From NCBI GenBank assembly GCA_932521035.1, contig OW051492.1:10602001-10666000 (forward strand): a stretch of DNA of 64,000 bases, read 5' to 3'. Below are positions 1 to 10,489 of the stretch, one piece after another. The translations under genes and the position numbers were made by a program. The first letter of the stretch is position 1. Each line of letters opens with the position of its first letter. Source of the DNA: Oscheius dolichura (taxonomy: Eukaryota; Nematoda; Chromadorea; Rhabditida; Rhabditidae). The notes under the pieces were generated by a model that saw only the letters and a program-made list of their open reading frames with translations, was not told the DNA's origin and did not search any database.

Positions 1-36
1 TCTTCTCCCATTTCATTCTGTAAAATCCCCTTTCAG

Positions 37-3000
37 ATTTGCGAGATTATCTGTAACGATCTTGCAATTTCTAAAACAACTAGATCTGTTCACTTGGATT
101 GCATTGAACAGTGTCTGAACTCCGAGAACAAACCTCTCCGCTCGTCTATTATGGTACTGAATCCTTTTTTATTATATATTGTTCCATTTTTAGGACCGTT
201 TGCTCCCAAATCTAGTAAAAAAAGGGTTATCCAATCTAATTTCCGAACTATTGTTAAATCTAACAGCTGAAGGCTTCTCCACCTCTTCTACCCATCTGGA
301 AACAGTCTTAACCCTTGTAGGAATGTTAATTAAAGCCAACGGAAGCAGAATATGGTCCGATTTGATTTCTAAAGAATTATTAGTGACGGCTATTCTTCAC
401 TGCAGCTCCCAGGTACAATTATCCCTCCAAAAATCAAAATTAATATGGTACAGGTCCGTCTAACAGCTTGGAACCTGCTTTGTATCCATCCCCGGATATC
501 TACTCCCTATTCCCTTGATGATCTCACCTTGATGAGGATCTATTTGACTACTAGTGCAACAGAACAGTCCCCAGCTATTAGGCAGAAGATGCTGGCTGCT
601 TTTAAACAGGTATAGTCCATTTTCTGGGCAAATATGAAGCGTTTCGGGACCTTTTGTTGAAAAATGAGCGGGGTTTCCCGATTTCAGTGACGAAATTCAA
701 AATTTGAAATAATTGTCAGCGAAAAGGTCTCGAAACGTTTGATTTTTGTGTTGGGTAGTAGTTATATTATCTATTTTATTTAAAAAAAAAACATATTTAG
801 GTCCTTCTTAGGATCGCCGAGACCTCAGAAACGATCCTGAAAAGAAAAACGAACAATAATAATCCAGAAAATCTAAAATTGGTCGAGTCTTATGGAAACT
901 TCTTGGTGTAAGTTGAATTCTTACTGTATTTTATTTGAAAACTGTTTTAGAGAGACCCTGAATCAGGCCTTCGACGCCCTCCAACCAGCTGCCAACTTTA
1001 ATCGCCGAGTTTTCGCCCTGTACCTAATTGACTACGTTTATCGCCAGGATTATCTCCACCCACCAGGAAGAGGTACCCATTTCCCTACTTTTTAGTTCCA
1101 TTTCTTGCTTTAGAATCATTCTGGAAGCAAACTAGAATTAGTTCCTTGATAGACCATAAAAAATATCTTGGTTTAGTTCGCTGCCTAGATGATGACTTCC
1201 AATACTGCCAGATAATGGCCTTGGACCTTCTAAAGACCTTGAATTCACCAGCAGTTGATCTCTTTTGGAAAAAGACGGACGAATTCTATCAGGAATCGAT
1301 AAGAATCATGAAAACTATTCGATCTCATAATTCCTTATCCGCCAGTTATCGTCTTCAGGTAATCTTCCTTCCACCTAGAGCTGCCAACCGGCTCGGTCCT
1401 GGATAGTCCGATTCCCAGCACCCGTAAAGTGTCGGCAGGGGGATCATCTTTATTCGAAAGTGTTACAGAACGCAGAACGCGTACAGAATTTTTATATCGT
1501 TATCTTGCAGAGATTTTATGGGTGCAGGGGATCGGACTATGGAAGACTGAGCCCTCAACCTAGGGACCGCAAAGGCGCGCGCCAGGGTGGCGGCACTTTT
1601 TGTTCTGCAATTTTGGTCATTGGGTGCGCTCGTTACAAAAGGCTTCAGTACGTCTTTCCTATACGTTATTTTGAGCTAAAAATCACACCCAGTAATTAAA
1701 AAAAGACGCAGAAACGAATGGCACATTTTTTTTTTTCGATCGTTAGCCACCCGACCAAAATTTGTACCGGAAACCGATTGCGCACTAGCGTTGTTAAATT
1801 GCGAATATCTCGGCACTGGATAGCCCAATTTGGTTAATCTAAAAACAAAAGTTGTAAGCTACAATGTGATCTCTCGATTAACCCTAAAATCAGCGCGTGT
1901 GTGATAAAATCTAGTTTTCACTTTGCGGTCCCTACCTCAACCGGACCCGGTGGCCAGTCCCGCTTTTCCTCTTACCCACTTTCGAGCATCACAACTTTCT
2001 TTGCAGTTCTATGTCCACCGTAATCCAGAAGAATTGACAACAATCCTGACAAATTTTGTGGAGGACTGCCAGAATTATTTGTCGACCTCGGAGAAAAACA
2101 TGATGCTCATCACTGAGAACCCCCTCCATCCAATTCTAAGCGTTCTAGTCCCTCTATTACCAAAGAGGGAAAGTTTCGAGGGGTTAGTTTCTCTTGTCTT
2201 TCTCTATTTTTCTCCATTTTCAGAGAGAATGACCATTTTTGGAGAGATTTTGTTCCCAACCGGCTTATTCCATTATGTTATCGGATTTCTGACCTAGTCA
2301 CCCCCGTGGTTCATTCCATGGCACCGGAAGGATATATCCCTGAAGAGGAGTTGAATGTTTTAGGTTTGAACTATCCATAAATCTCCATAAAATTGGTATA
2401 TTTTCAGCTGGTCCTAAAAATTCAACCCGTCTTCAAGCAGATATCTCCCAGCTCCTCCTGGTCTGCTGTTGGAGGGCGCATAAACACGTCTCTGAGATAT
2501 TCGACTGGGCAGTTCGGACTGCCTATCCCAGCTGTATCCAAGCAGATGAAATAAGAACTATTGGAGAGTATTTTTGGCTTCAGTTGACAGAATGCCGTCA
2601 TTGTGGAGCTTTTGAAAGCGCCGTTGAGGGCTTCACCTACTTATGCAGTTTCTTGTGGAGGAGTAAAGATCCCAAGATGATTAAACCAATTGACTGGTTG
2701 AGAAGGATATTGAAATCGCTGGAAGGCGGGGAAGGTAAGCTATTGTGTAAGATTATAGCGGTATCCAGGTCCGTAAGGCGCATTTTCAAGGGAAGCGTGC
2801 CGGCTTTGCGCTTTTTTGGTGCCTATAATCTTTGTCATACTGTAATTAGCACCGAAAAAGCGCAAAGCTGGCACACCTTCCCCGAAAATGCGCCATACTG
2901 GTCCGAAACCGATGAGCATCACTAATATAGCTAATTTTTATTGTATTTTTTTCAGATCTGGATAATTTATGTTCTACTAGAAGAAGTGCCGGTGTTCCCC

Positions 3001-5184
3001 ATTTAGTGGAAGCAATTTTATCCACAGAACCACTAGCATCCGGACTAGAAGGCTTTGAACTGGCCGCCGAGTCTCTTCTCAATCTAGAAGGGAGAGATGT
3101 CCGCTACCGGGTGCATTGTCTAAATGTACTGAAAGCTCTAATAGAGTCATCTCAACTTCGAGAACGGGTGGCCTCTATCATTGAACCTGCCTGTCGCTGG
3201 GCTATTGCTGGCTGCTCGTCGGAATCTTGGTCAGAACGGAATGCCTCCGCCCAACTTGCCGCTGCTTTGAAAACTCACATCTTTGGAGTGACTAGAAGTA
3301 GCCAGAGGGATCTCTACGTAGATTCTAAAAATAGACAAAGCGCGCATGAATTCTTCTCCCGGTAGGACCTAAAACAATGCATTTCGAGCTACTTATTTCA
3401 GATATTCTTCCCTCTATGCTTGTCTATTTTATCAGCTAAAAACAGCGGAAAATGAATTCACCGTTTATCCGATATTAATCTTCCTAACGCATCTTTATAT
3501 GACAAATACTAAAACTCCGGTAAGTTGATCATTATTCTTTGTGTATAAAATATTTTAGTACCCATTGAAGCCTTTCATTCCCCTCTGCTTAAAAACATTG
3601 CTATCCTGTAGAGCAGAGAAGCTCCGCCGTCTCTGTGCAGTGGCTACTATTTCTATTTGCCAAGACGACGATATTGAACATATTCTCGCCTGGCTAAAGG
3701 AAACAACAACAGAGAATTTGAGACAAAATCATGTAAACGCTTATCTCCTCCTTCTGCAAGCTATTCTGGTGACTAGACCACAAGAGTTTAGGAAAGAAAT
3801 AGAAGAGATAGTCAACAAGTTTAATATGGAAGCGTGGTAGGTATTTTTCTTCATCCTTTAGTCCCTTTCCATCGAAGATTCCACGGATTCAAATTTGGCA
3901 GCGCGTCTCCGCTACGGGACCAGGTCTGAAAGCTTCTTGGTCCCGCAGCGGAGAGGTTATCGGTTGGAAATGGACTATAATGTGTTTTTAGCTGTGAATT
4001 CAATCAAAATCTGTTCCAAGAAGTGCAAAACCAATTAGAAGGCAAGGAACACTATTTTTCACCAACAGCTGCTATAGCCAAGGTAAATTTTCACTTCTTT
4101 ATTTCATTAGGGTGAGAATATTTTAGGTACAGAAAGAAATCCTCTCCAAGAGATCATTTGAGCCAGTCACTGACTGTACCAATGCTATAAAGGAGGAAAT
4201 TTGTTCTTGGCTATGTCAAATCGAGAAATTAGACTTCAATCATGGAATCCAAAATCTTCTCCGTGATTTTAGCTACAATGTAGGTTATTGTACTCCCATT
4301 TTATTTGATAGATATTTCAGGTTATGAGAGTTCTAGACAAATATTATGATACACCTCTTTTCAACCGCCAAGAGTTTCGAGAAAGTCTACTGGTGTCAAT
4401 AGAACAATGGATAAGCAAGACACGAACACTTTTGTATGGAGAATTTTCTAATTTAATCAATGGAAATGAGTTTAGGCCTGACATGTTAGCAGTGTATTAT
4501 AGTCTGATGGCTAAATGGAGACCAGTGGACGATGATCTGGTTGAATGGGCACAGGGAACTATTGATATTGAGGAAGACTACCCAAAAAAGAAGGCCATTG
4601 AAATCTGTACAGAAAGATACACCAATCGTAAGTTTTTCTAGAGATTCGAGCTGTAAGGCGCATTTTCAGGGGCAGCGCGGCCCCTTTGCGCTTTTTCGGT
4701 GTAATGGGTTTATCATCTTTGGCATACTGTAATTAATTTATTGGGGTAATGCACCGAAAAAGCGCAAGACTGCCGCGCTTCTCCGAAAATGCGCCTTGCT
4801 GGTCCGGACCTGGTTTACCGCTCTAGATTCATCCTGAAATTATTGGCTTTCTTCCAGATAAAGGTTACATCAAAGTTCTATTGCAAATGCTCCAAGATGA
4901 GGATGTAGAGATCCGTGAAATTGTAACTTTACCTTTAAAATATGTGTAATAATCAATTTTAGGCAGCAACGGCTGTTAGTTTCAAAATCCTGAACAAAGA
5001 TTTCCAACTAAATCCGGAAGTCTGCCGCTATGCACTAATGAAGAAGTTCATTCCCGATGACGAGGAATTTTTCCCAAGAAAGACAGCTGAAAACGACGAT
5101 ATCCTTTTCGATGCTTGTGCTCCAAATGTCTACGCTGAGCCTTGCCTCTTTGGTGATTTCAGTTCTGTTGATCGTTATTTATAG
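37..5184 (+). CDS. THADA/Trm732-like protein, 3' portion (5' end outside window)
   Basis: Many short exons encode a helical-repeat protein matching the THADA/Trm732 family (DUF2428), the cofactor that helps an FTSJ1/Trm7-type enzyme 2'-O-methylate position 32 of tRNA. The first visible acceptor ends at 36. Clear exons include 194-412, 454-609, 801-907, 951 onward, about 2006-2180, 2966-3364 and the final one ending with TAG at 5182-5184. Family landmarks seen are LLVCCWRAHKHVSEI (about 2455), STRRSAGVPHLVEAILSTEP (about 2975-3035), SWSERNASAQL then HIFGVTR (about 3225-3295), HEFFSRYSSLYACLFYQL (about 3345-3440) and the C-terminal CAEKLRR-type helices. Introns carry four repeat elements. The frame is open across all junctions I read, so the gene looks functional. 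Residue numbering is not possible because the start lies upstream. Exons between 3370 and 4980 were followed less closely than the rest. Confidence 0.85.
1390..1553. repeat. MITE-like inverted repeat, family A
   Basis: Terminal inverted repeats GGCTCGGTCCTGGATAGTCC and its imperfect complement enclose inner arms of the type GCACCCGTAAAGT-TCGGCA. It lies inside a THADA intron. The same family recurs at 12868, 12971, 22090 and 23698, with partial arms near 9157, 18736, 19970 and 20331. Confidence 0.75.
1801..1919. repeat. Dispersed repeat, family F
   Basis: This intronic stretch contains ATATCTCGGCACTGGATAG, then AAAACAAAAGTTGTAAGCTAC, then a GATCTCTCGATT-type block. The same order of blocks occurs twice in tandem at 19006-19290 inside the glutamate receptor gene. 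Confidence 0.6.
2763..2905. repeat. MITE-like palindrome, family D (copy 1)
   Basis: Long inverted repeat in a THADA intron. The arms share AAGGCGCATTTTC...TTTGCGCTTTTTCGGTG and its complement. A second copy is at 4650-4805. Confidence 0.7.
3859..3979. repeat. MITE-like inverted repeat, family C (copy 1)
   Basis: The ends are TAGTCC-TTTCCAxCG and its complement TTGGAAATGGACTATA. The inner arms contain TCTCCGCTACGGGACCA and its complement. It lies in a THADA intron. Further copies are at 9214, 26471 and 63614. Confidence 0.75.
4650..4805. repeat. MITE-like palindrome, family D (copy 2)
   Basis: Same arms as the element at 2763-2905 (AAGGCGCATTTTC, GCGCTTTTTCGGTG), again within a THADA intron, with a different loop. 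Confidence 0.7.
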
Positions 5185-5316
5185 TTTTTCAAATTGTTAA
5201 TTTTCTTGTTACTGCGGTTGCATTGATTACTGTAATTACTGTTGTTTTTCATATCATTTTCTAAGTCATATAAATTTCATCTCGGTTTATCCAGTAAAAT
5301 GGATAACTACAACCGT

Positions 5317-5436
5317 TTATTTCTTCGAATTAGGCATATTTTGAGACTGCTTCAGAAAGTCATCCACTGCTTCTTTTGTGACCAATTTAGAAAAGTCGTT
5401 GCTCTCCACAAATTTTTTTTCTTTTTCTCCATGATT
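5317..5436 (-). pseudogene. Exon-like remnant related to the 7007-7249 gene
   Basis: The minus strand carries a 40-codon open exon after an ATTCAG acceptor, ending at TAA 5317-5319. Its core, KLVTKEAVDDFLKQSQN, resembles ANGFATKEAVEKFLAQPQN of the small gene at 7007-7249. No convincing 5' exon or start codon was found between 5437 and 5544, so it is either a degraded paralogue or the last exon of a gene I could not assemble. Function unknown. Confidence 0.4.
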
Positions 5437-5544
5437 CTGAATTCTATAAATGAGTAAATTCAATTAGACGATAAAGGTAAGAGGCGACTGAACGCTACTT
5501 TTTAACCTAACAATTTTCCTACATCAACAGAAATTTATTCATAT

Positions 5545-5802
5545 TCATCTGGCGATTGCATGTCCTCCATTCGTAGCGACGGCTCTTCCTCCATTATAGG
5601 AATAGGCTCTGGATCCGCTACCTATGGCTATGGATGTTCCTCCAGCTAAAAATTGAACCTCAGTCTTTGCAAACAATTGAAACTCACAATGGGCCTCAGC
5701 ATATCCTCCGCCATTTGTAGCATTTGCTCGTCCCTCATCATCGGCGATACCACCCTCCAGCATCACCATCCGGCACGCACCATAAGAGGGGCTGTTTCCC
5801 AT
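5545..5802 (-). CDS. Small Gly/Ala-rich beta-roll-like protein, paralogue 1
   Basis: The ATG at 5802 (MGNSPSYGACRM) follows a TTTCAG acceptor, a possible trans-splice site. The reading frame is open to 5545 even without splicing. However, 5646-5687 is a 42-nt stretch running GTGAGT to TTTTTAG; removing it keeps the frame and gives GGYAEAHSGGTSIAIGSGSR, which fits the paralogues better. The protein has alternating small residues and repeated G-x-A-x-A-x-x-x-G-G-xA motifs, like the genes at 6216 and 7665. I recognise no named family. The short-period Ala/Ser/Gly pattern resembles left-handed beta-roll repeats, which is an inference only. It is transcribed divergently from the paralogue at 6216. 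Confidence 0.6.
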   Translation of the reverse strand: MGNSPSYGACRMVMLEGGIADDEGRANATNGGGYAEAHCEFQLFAKTEVQFLAGGTSIAIGSGSRAYSYNGGRAVATNGGHAIAR

Positions 5803-6215
5803 GGCTGAAATTGAATGGTTTGGAAAAGTTATTGGAAAAGAAGTTAAGGAGGGCTGTTAAGGGTTTTAAACACCGGTCAGCCCCCGTTCGAGACAGGAGA
5901 AGAGAAGTGCGCTAGCAGCTGGTATCGACCTCCTTTATACGGACGTGCTTAAAATTCTCACCGATTTATCATCTACGTGGAAATGGGGCGGAGTTAAGTG
6001 ATGGCAGTGCTTGCCAGCACTAGGACATCGTATTTCTCACAAGCTTGTACAAATCTATAGGCGTATTTACACCTTCTAGCCCTTTCTCCGGATCCGATGA
6101 GAATTTCAAGAACTTGTTTACTCGGCGCCTCTTTATATACTACCAACTTTTTCTTTTTCTCATCTTTTCCAGTGCTGCCCTAATTCCTTTCCTTCAGCGC
6201 CATCATCTACAACGA

Positions 6216-6539
6216 ATGGCCGAACAGCACGGAGCAGACGGCACTTCCACCTCCAAGTCTTGGTTCTCAGGATGGTTCTCAAGAGGAAAGGGCGGAACAG
6301 CTATCGCTATTGCCGATGGAAAAGGAGCCAAAGCGCATGCCGTGTCTGGTGGAGGATACGCCGAATCTGTAGCCATCGGTAGAGCAATACTTTATTATAT
6401 TTTATATATATAACATGATGTTTTAGGTAACGGAACACAGTCGAGTGCATTCGCTAATCGGGGAACCGTTGACATAGACCGAACTGTAGTGGGAGCTAAT
6501 GGACAGCCGTGGAATAGCCACTTCACATCTCCCTATTGA
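6216..6539 (+). CDS. Small Gly/Ala-rich beta-roll-like protein, paralogue 2
   Basis: Two exons, 6216-6378 and 6427-6539, with a 48-nt intron splitting a Gly codon (ATC G|GT AAC). The start MAEQHGADG is followed by a WFSGWFSRGKGG segment, then the repeat region GTAIAIADGKGAKAHAV and GGYAESVAIG, then a conserved tail with SAFANRG and VDIDRTVVGA. The intron position and phase are identical to those of the gene at 7665, so the two are duplicates. AATAAA lies at 6584. There is no signal peptide or membrane segment. The role is unknown; it is probably specific to nematodes. Confidence 0.7.
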
Positions 6540-7006
6540 AGCGCAAAATAGAAAAGCTGTTGAAATATTATGTAATCGTTGAAAATAAAGAATGCTTACT
6601 CGCAAATCGTAGAAACATTTGTACAGAAAAAAACGGTCAGTCTCCCACGAATAAAGATGCGGCGCCAAATCGCTTTACAACTAGACACCCTAAGGGATAC
6701 ATTATATGAATACTTTACAAGATCCTTGAAGGATCCCTCAAGACCAACAAGAAGCTTACTTATCCCTTTCACAACTTTTTTGGAAGCAAAGCCATTCTCC
6801 CTTTTCCCTGTCGTCAGGTTCTACGTTTCTATCTTGTGTGTTTTCGGTCAAGCCGCGCTCAATTTCTCACCGCCAAAGAATTGCCAATTTTCCCTATTCT
6901 TTCTCACAAAGGGGAATTTAATTCGATCTAGTAAGAAATTAAAAATTGCTTTTTATTGTCTTCTCTATTTCTCTAGTTTTTATATTGGAACAAAACGAGG
7001 AAATGT
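6540..7006. other. Gap between small genes
   Basis: After the poly(A) signal of the 6216 gene there is a plus-strand open stretch from about 6659 to 6830 with no recognisable homology and no supporting splice pattern. I see no RNA gene or repeat. Confidence 0.4.
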
Positions 7007-7249
7007 TTATTGTCCAGAATTGTATTCTCTCTCATCGGAGGCATTTTGAGGTTGAGCCAAGAATTTCTCCACCGCCTCTTTAGTCGCAAATCCATTGGCT
7101 AATTCTTCTTTTTCAATGGCTTCCAGGAGCTCTTCAGCAGTGCCTTTGAACTAAGTTCAATTGATTTAAAACCAAATAAATTAACTAACCACAGTCGATG
7201 CAAAACTCCATTCAGGCAATTTCGTATTGTTGAGACGTTCCCCTTCCAT
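7007..7249 (-). CDS. Small hypothetical protein (67 aa)
   Basis: Exon 1 is 7190-7249 (MEGERLNNTKLPEW...) and exon 2 is 7007-7150, joined in frame across a 39-nt intron (GTTAGT to ACTTAG). The product is acidic and helical: GTAEELLEAIEKEELANG, then ATKEAVEKFLAQPQ. It has no membrane segment. A second, probably decayed, copy of its C-terminal half is at 5317-5436. An upstream acceptor at about 7260-7268 gives a short 5' leader. Function not recognised. Confidence 0.6.
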
Positions 7250-7664
7250 AATTGCGCGTTGACCTAAACAAAAACAAAAAAAATTATTCTTCAATTAAAA
7301 GAGAAAAGAAAATCCACTCATTTAGAAATTTCGAAACAAATAAGAGGAAGGACTAGTACAGTAATCCATCTTCGAAGAGAAGCAATAGAATGCGACCCTG
7401 AAATAGCTGATGAAATTCTCACCAGGACCGGAAAGATAAAATCAGAGTTCTGTGTTTCGGCATTTTCCGTCTCTTATCTAATCTTCTTCTACCCGCATCG
7501 CCGAACTTCTTTCTGATAACAAAGGTGTTTCCTGCCCAAAATTTCTCATATTTCGTCATCATTAGTAATTTTACAAGCCTTTGCTTATCTCTGGTGGGCT
7601 TCGCCTCATTCTTTGCTAAAGCTAGTAATGAAATACTAGTCGCGTAACTTTGCAGGAAGACAGC
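7250..7664. other. Gap with possible 5' leader
   Basis: Holds the upstream leader of the minus-strand gene at 7007-7249 and, at its right end, the acceptor CTTTGCAG just before the ATG at 7665. No other feature is apparent. Confidence 0.4.
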
Positions 7665-8002
7665 ATGAGCCTGTTCTCTAAAAAGAAGTCGTCTGCGACT
7701 GTCAGTGGATCGGGAGCAGACGCACACGCAAGTAATGGAGGAAAAGCTATCGCTATTTCAAATGGCAAAAGAGCCAAAGCGCATGCCGTATCTAGTGGAG
7801 GATATGCCGAATCTGTAGCCATCGGTAGATAAAAGTAATAAATAAATAATTCAATATTTCAGGCAACAGAGCACAGTCAAACGCATTTGCTAACCAAGGA
7901 GTTGTTGACATTGACCGAACTGTTGTAGGAGCTGATGGCCGAGCGAGGAACACTCATTTCACGTTTGTCTTTGACGCTCGAAAGGAAAAATCAGCTCTTT
8001 GA
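7665..8002 (+). CDS. Small Gly/Ala-rich beta-roll-like protein, paralogue 3
   Basis: Exons 7665-7824 and 7863-8002, with a 38-nt intron in the same phase and position as the 6216 gene. The start MSLFSKKKSSAT follows a TTTGCAG acceptor at 7655, a likely trans-splice or leader splice site. The core repeats GSGADAHASNGGKAIAISNG and KRAKAHAVSSGGYAESVAIG are nearly the same as in paralogue 2, and the tail again carries FANQG, VDIDRTVVGADG, then a charged end. AATAAA lies at 8008. The three-gene family occupies 5.5-8.0 kb and looks like a local expansion. No biochemical role can be assigned. Confidence 0.7.
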
Positions 8003-8063
8003 AACCAAATAAACTATCCAAATCGTACCAGTCTTTTCTTAATTAATTCCGGAAGTCTGCCGC

Positions 8064-8441
8064 TTAAAGGAACAGTACAAGAGTTTTTGCTACAGTACCC
8101 CAAGTTTTCGAAACTATCATGAATTTTGTTGTGATTGATCTTATTTTGTAAAGCTAATTTTGCTGATCAAAACGCTCTATTTAATTTCACATAAAAATAT
8201 TGGAATACTGAGAATAATACAAAAAACACTGTTCAATACCTGTAAACAGCGCGACTCCGTTGCCTGACCGTCATCTGGACGGGCGTCGGACGAAAATCGC
8301 AATACAAAATTGAAAATAGGCATGCATTTTTCTCGTGAATTTGACATTTTTATACATTTTAAAATAGATAACTTCGATCAGAAAAAAAATTCTGAACAAG
8401 ATAAGGGCCAACTTCAAAAAACTCTTGTACTGTACCTTTAA
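8064..8441. repeat. MITE-like element, family B
   Basis: A 378-bp stretch with terminal inverted repeats TTAAAGGAACAGTACAAGAG and AACTCTTGTACTGTACCTTTAA. The inner half (GCATTTTTCTCG, TTTGACATTTTTAT) also occurs near 21060-21180, which looks like a truncated relative. Confidence 0.7.
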
Positions 8442-8664
8442 CCTCATGACAAGCTTACGGACAGCGGACAAGTATAGCCAGATTTACATTAATCATTAAT
8501 CACGAGGAATGCCTGATAGACAAAAACAAGTAATCATAAAGATCAGAAGGTCGATTTTAATTGGGGGCGATTTATTTATAAACTCAGAGAATAAGATATC
8601 CGCTTTATTTGATATACGGCTTTGCACAATCCTCCTGGTTAATGTAAGGACGGGTACGAGCATC

Positions 8665-8888
8665 CTAATGCCAGGCAAGAAGTTTCTCATAGATTATAAG
8701 GAGCAGGAAGAATCCTAGACAAGCGCAGGACAGCCCAATAAAGGCGTAGATCTTCTGTTCAGCTGTGAAGTCCTTGAAATAGGGACTCGTGGTCTGTAAA
8801 TAACTTTCGTAGAACTGGATAGAATACTGTAAAAACTTACATTGTTTGAAATACCATTAGGAGCGGGAAAATGGTAGCGCCAGGCCAT
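8665..8888 (-). CDS. Single-pass mini membrane protein (58 aa)
   Basis: Exon 1 is 8841-8888 and exon 2 is 8665-8793, joined across a 47-nt GTAAGT...TTACAG intron. The chosen start MAWRYHFPAPNG lies 22 nt behind a TGTCACCAG acceptor; the open frame continues a little further up but has no ATG there. A soluble N-terminal segment with TTSPYFKDFTAEQK is followed by one hydrophobic helix, IYAFIGLSCACLGFFLLLII, and a short tail. A similar small protein is encoded at 9396-9614. I do not recognise the family. It could be a micropeptide regulator of a membrane complex, but nothing here shows that. Confidence 0.55.
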
Positions 8889-9213
8889 TTGATACGAAGA
8901 TATGGAGAGACTGGTGACAAGAAAGGTCAGCTTTGAGTTCAATATTCGAGGGGGCGATGATTATCTTCAATTAGGGGGTAGAAGGGGTAGATCAGTCCCT
9001 GTCCAATAGAACATTAACTCCTTGAGGAGTGATAACTAATTTCAGACATCTACAGCAGAAGGAAATGATAAAATTCGAGTAAAATGGAAGTTTTATTATT
9101 GCATAAAGAGGAGAGTACACTTTTTTAAAGCTCGTTGAACAGAGTACGTGCGTCCGGACCCGTAAAGTCTCGGCAAGTGGAAAGGGGAAAATTTGGATGC
9201 TAAAAAAAGATGT

Positions 9214-9347
9214 TATAGTCCATCTCAACGGATATTCCACGGATTCAAATTTACCGGCGCGTCTCCGCTACGGGACCAGGTTTGAAAGCTTCTTGGTCCC
9301 GTAGCGGAGAGGTTTTTCCGAGGAATATACGTTGGAAATGATTATAT
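9214..9347. repeat. MITE-like inverted repeat, family C (copy 2)
   Basis: Starts TATAGTCCATCTCAACGG and ends with GTTGGAAATG and related sequence. The inner arms TCTCCGCTACGGGACCA and its complement match the copies at 3859, 26471 and 63614. Confidence 0.75.
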
Positions 9348-9395
9348 ACCTACTCAATATATCTAGTCTGCAGTCTTCTGTCAATAGTCTTCTTG

Positions 9396-9614
9396 CTACC
9401 TATTCCACCATTTCCAAAACTTTGACCACAAATAGAATGCAATGTAGAGAATAATAAAAAAGCATAGAAATGCAACGAGTACGATAATCTTCTTCCAGAA
9501 GGGAGTCTCATCCACGGTCGAGATAATTGAGGTTACTGTCTCATTCTGCCAAAGAAATGGAAGCAGTGTGAAGAAAAGTATAAAAATGGCACTTACAATG
9601 GCGACGAACTCCAT
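9396..9614 (-). CDS. Single-pass mini membrane protein (about 55 aa)
   Basis: The ATG at 9614 follows a CTATCTAG acceptor. The frame is open throughout (72 codons), but 9546-9596 is a textbook 51-nt intron (GTAAGT to TTGGCAG) whose length is a multiple of three. Spliced, the product is MEFVAI joined to NETVTSIISTVDETPFWKK, a single membrane helix IIVLVAFLCFFIILYIAFYL and a basic aromatic tail. Unspliced, it would have two helices. The layout (short polar head, one helix, short tail, intron near the same place) parallels the gene at 8665-8888. Function unknown. Confidence 0.55.
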   Translation of the reverse strand: MEFVAIVSAIFILFFTLLPFLWQNETVTSIISTVDETPFWKKIIVLVAFLCFFIILYIAFYLWSKFWKWWNR

Positions 9615-10489
9615 TAGTTTGACTAGATAGGAAGAAGATTATTGTGAATTTTAATATCGGAGAGTAGAAGATAATCTTTGTAATTTGTAGGAGAGGTCGG
9701 GGGGAAGAGGGCGAGAAAGGGCAGGGGCGGGGGAGAGCAGTGACTATCCTTTTGGGCAGACATATTAGAAGGGTATGGCTGGAAAACCATCTGGAGGAAA
9801 ACAGAGATCACTTACGGCTCGAAAATTGAGACAGCGAGTTCCGGGGAGCATTTTGATGATCTTTTCCAGCCCCTGCGTATTTCGGTTAACGGCTACTATC
9901 ATGATCCCCGAACACAAGACAACTGAAACTTTTGTTACCCCCCCCCCCCCCCCCCCCCCCCTCATTACTGGATATCCCAAGAAGTTTTCATGGGAGTGGA
10001 CAATGTTGACTTTCATTTGTGAGCAATTGTTTGGAAGAACTGGGGGATCTGATGGACTGGCAGGGTAATCCTGGAATAGCACCTATTCTATAATGGATAC
10101 CTCTCACTTCTGGCCATCTGTTTCCTTTGTACGCATTACAAAGAGTAGATCTCGTCGTCAGTGACCTTTTTTAGCCAAATAGCGCCCTACCCACGAGGGA
10201 CGACCACCTTCTTGATGAGGGGCTAGCTGTCTTCGTGGCTGACAAGTTGTGAGGGTTCTTTGTCTCAATTTATCGTGAAAAATGGAAGTAAACATTTACC
10301 TCATTCTGTAACTAATATCCACTATTCCGTCGTTTCCTAGAATCCGGTACACCTGCCCCAATTCTGTGAATATACTTTCCTAGGTACAATAAATGCTAGG
10401 AGAGAAGGGCAAGGTCAGTTCTCCTTCTTTAGTGACTATTTGATGAAGAATTCCATTTTCTTATCAGAAGGATAAAAAGTTTTGATAGC
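9615..10489. other. Non-coding gap with a poly-C tract
   Basis: No gene is evident. It contains a homopolymer C run at 9938-9961 (listed separately) and otherwise looks like ordinary intergenic sequence. Confidence 0.5.
9938..9961. repeat. 24-nt poly-C/poly-G tract
   Basis: An uninterrupted run of 24 C on the plus strand. The minus strand is a G tract able to form a G-quadruplex. Confidence 0.95.

Noticed and set aside
9765-10082. Open frames through the poly-C tract
   Set aside because: Glycine or proline runs come from the homopolymer; no homology or splice support.
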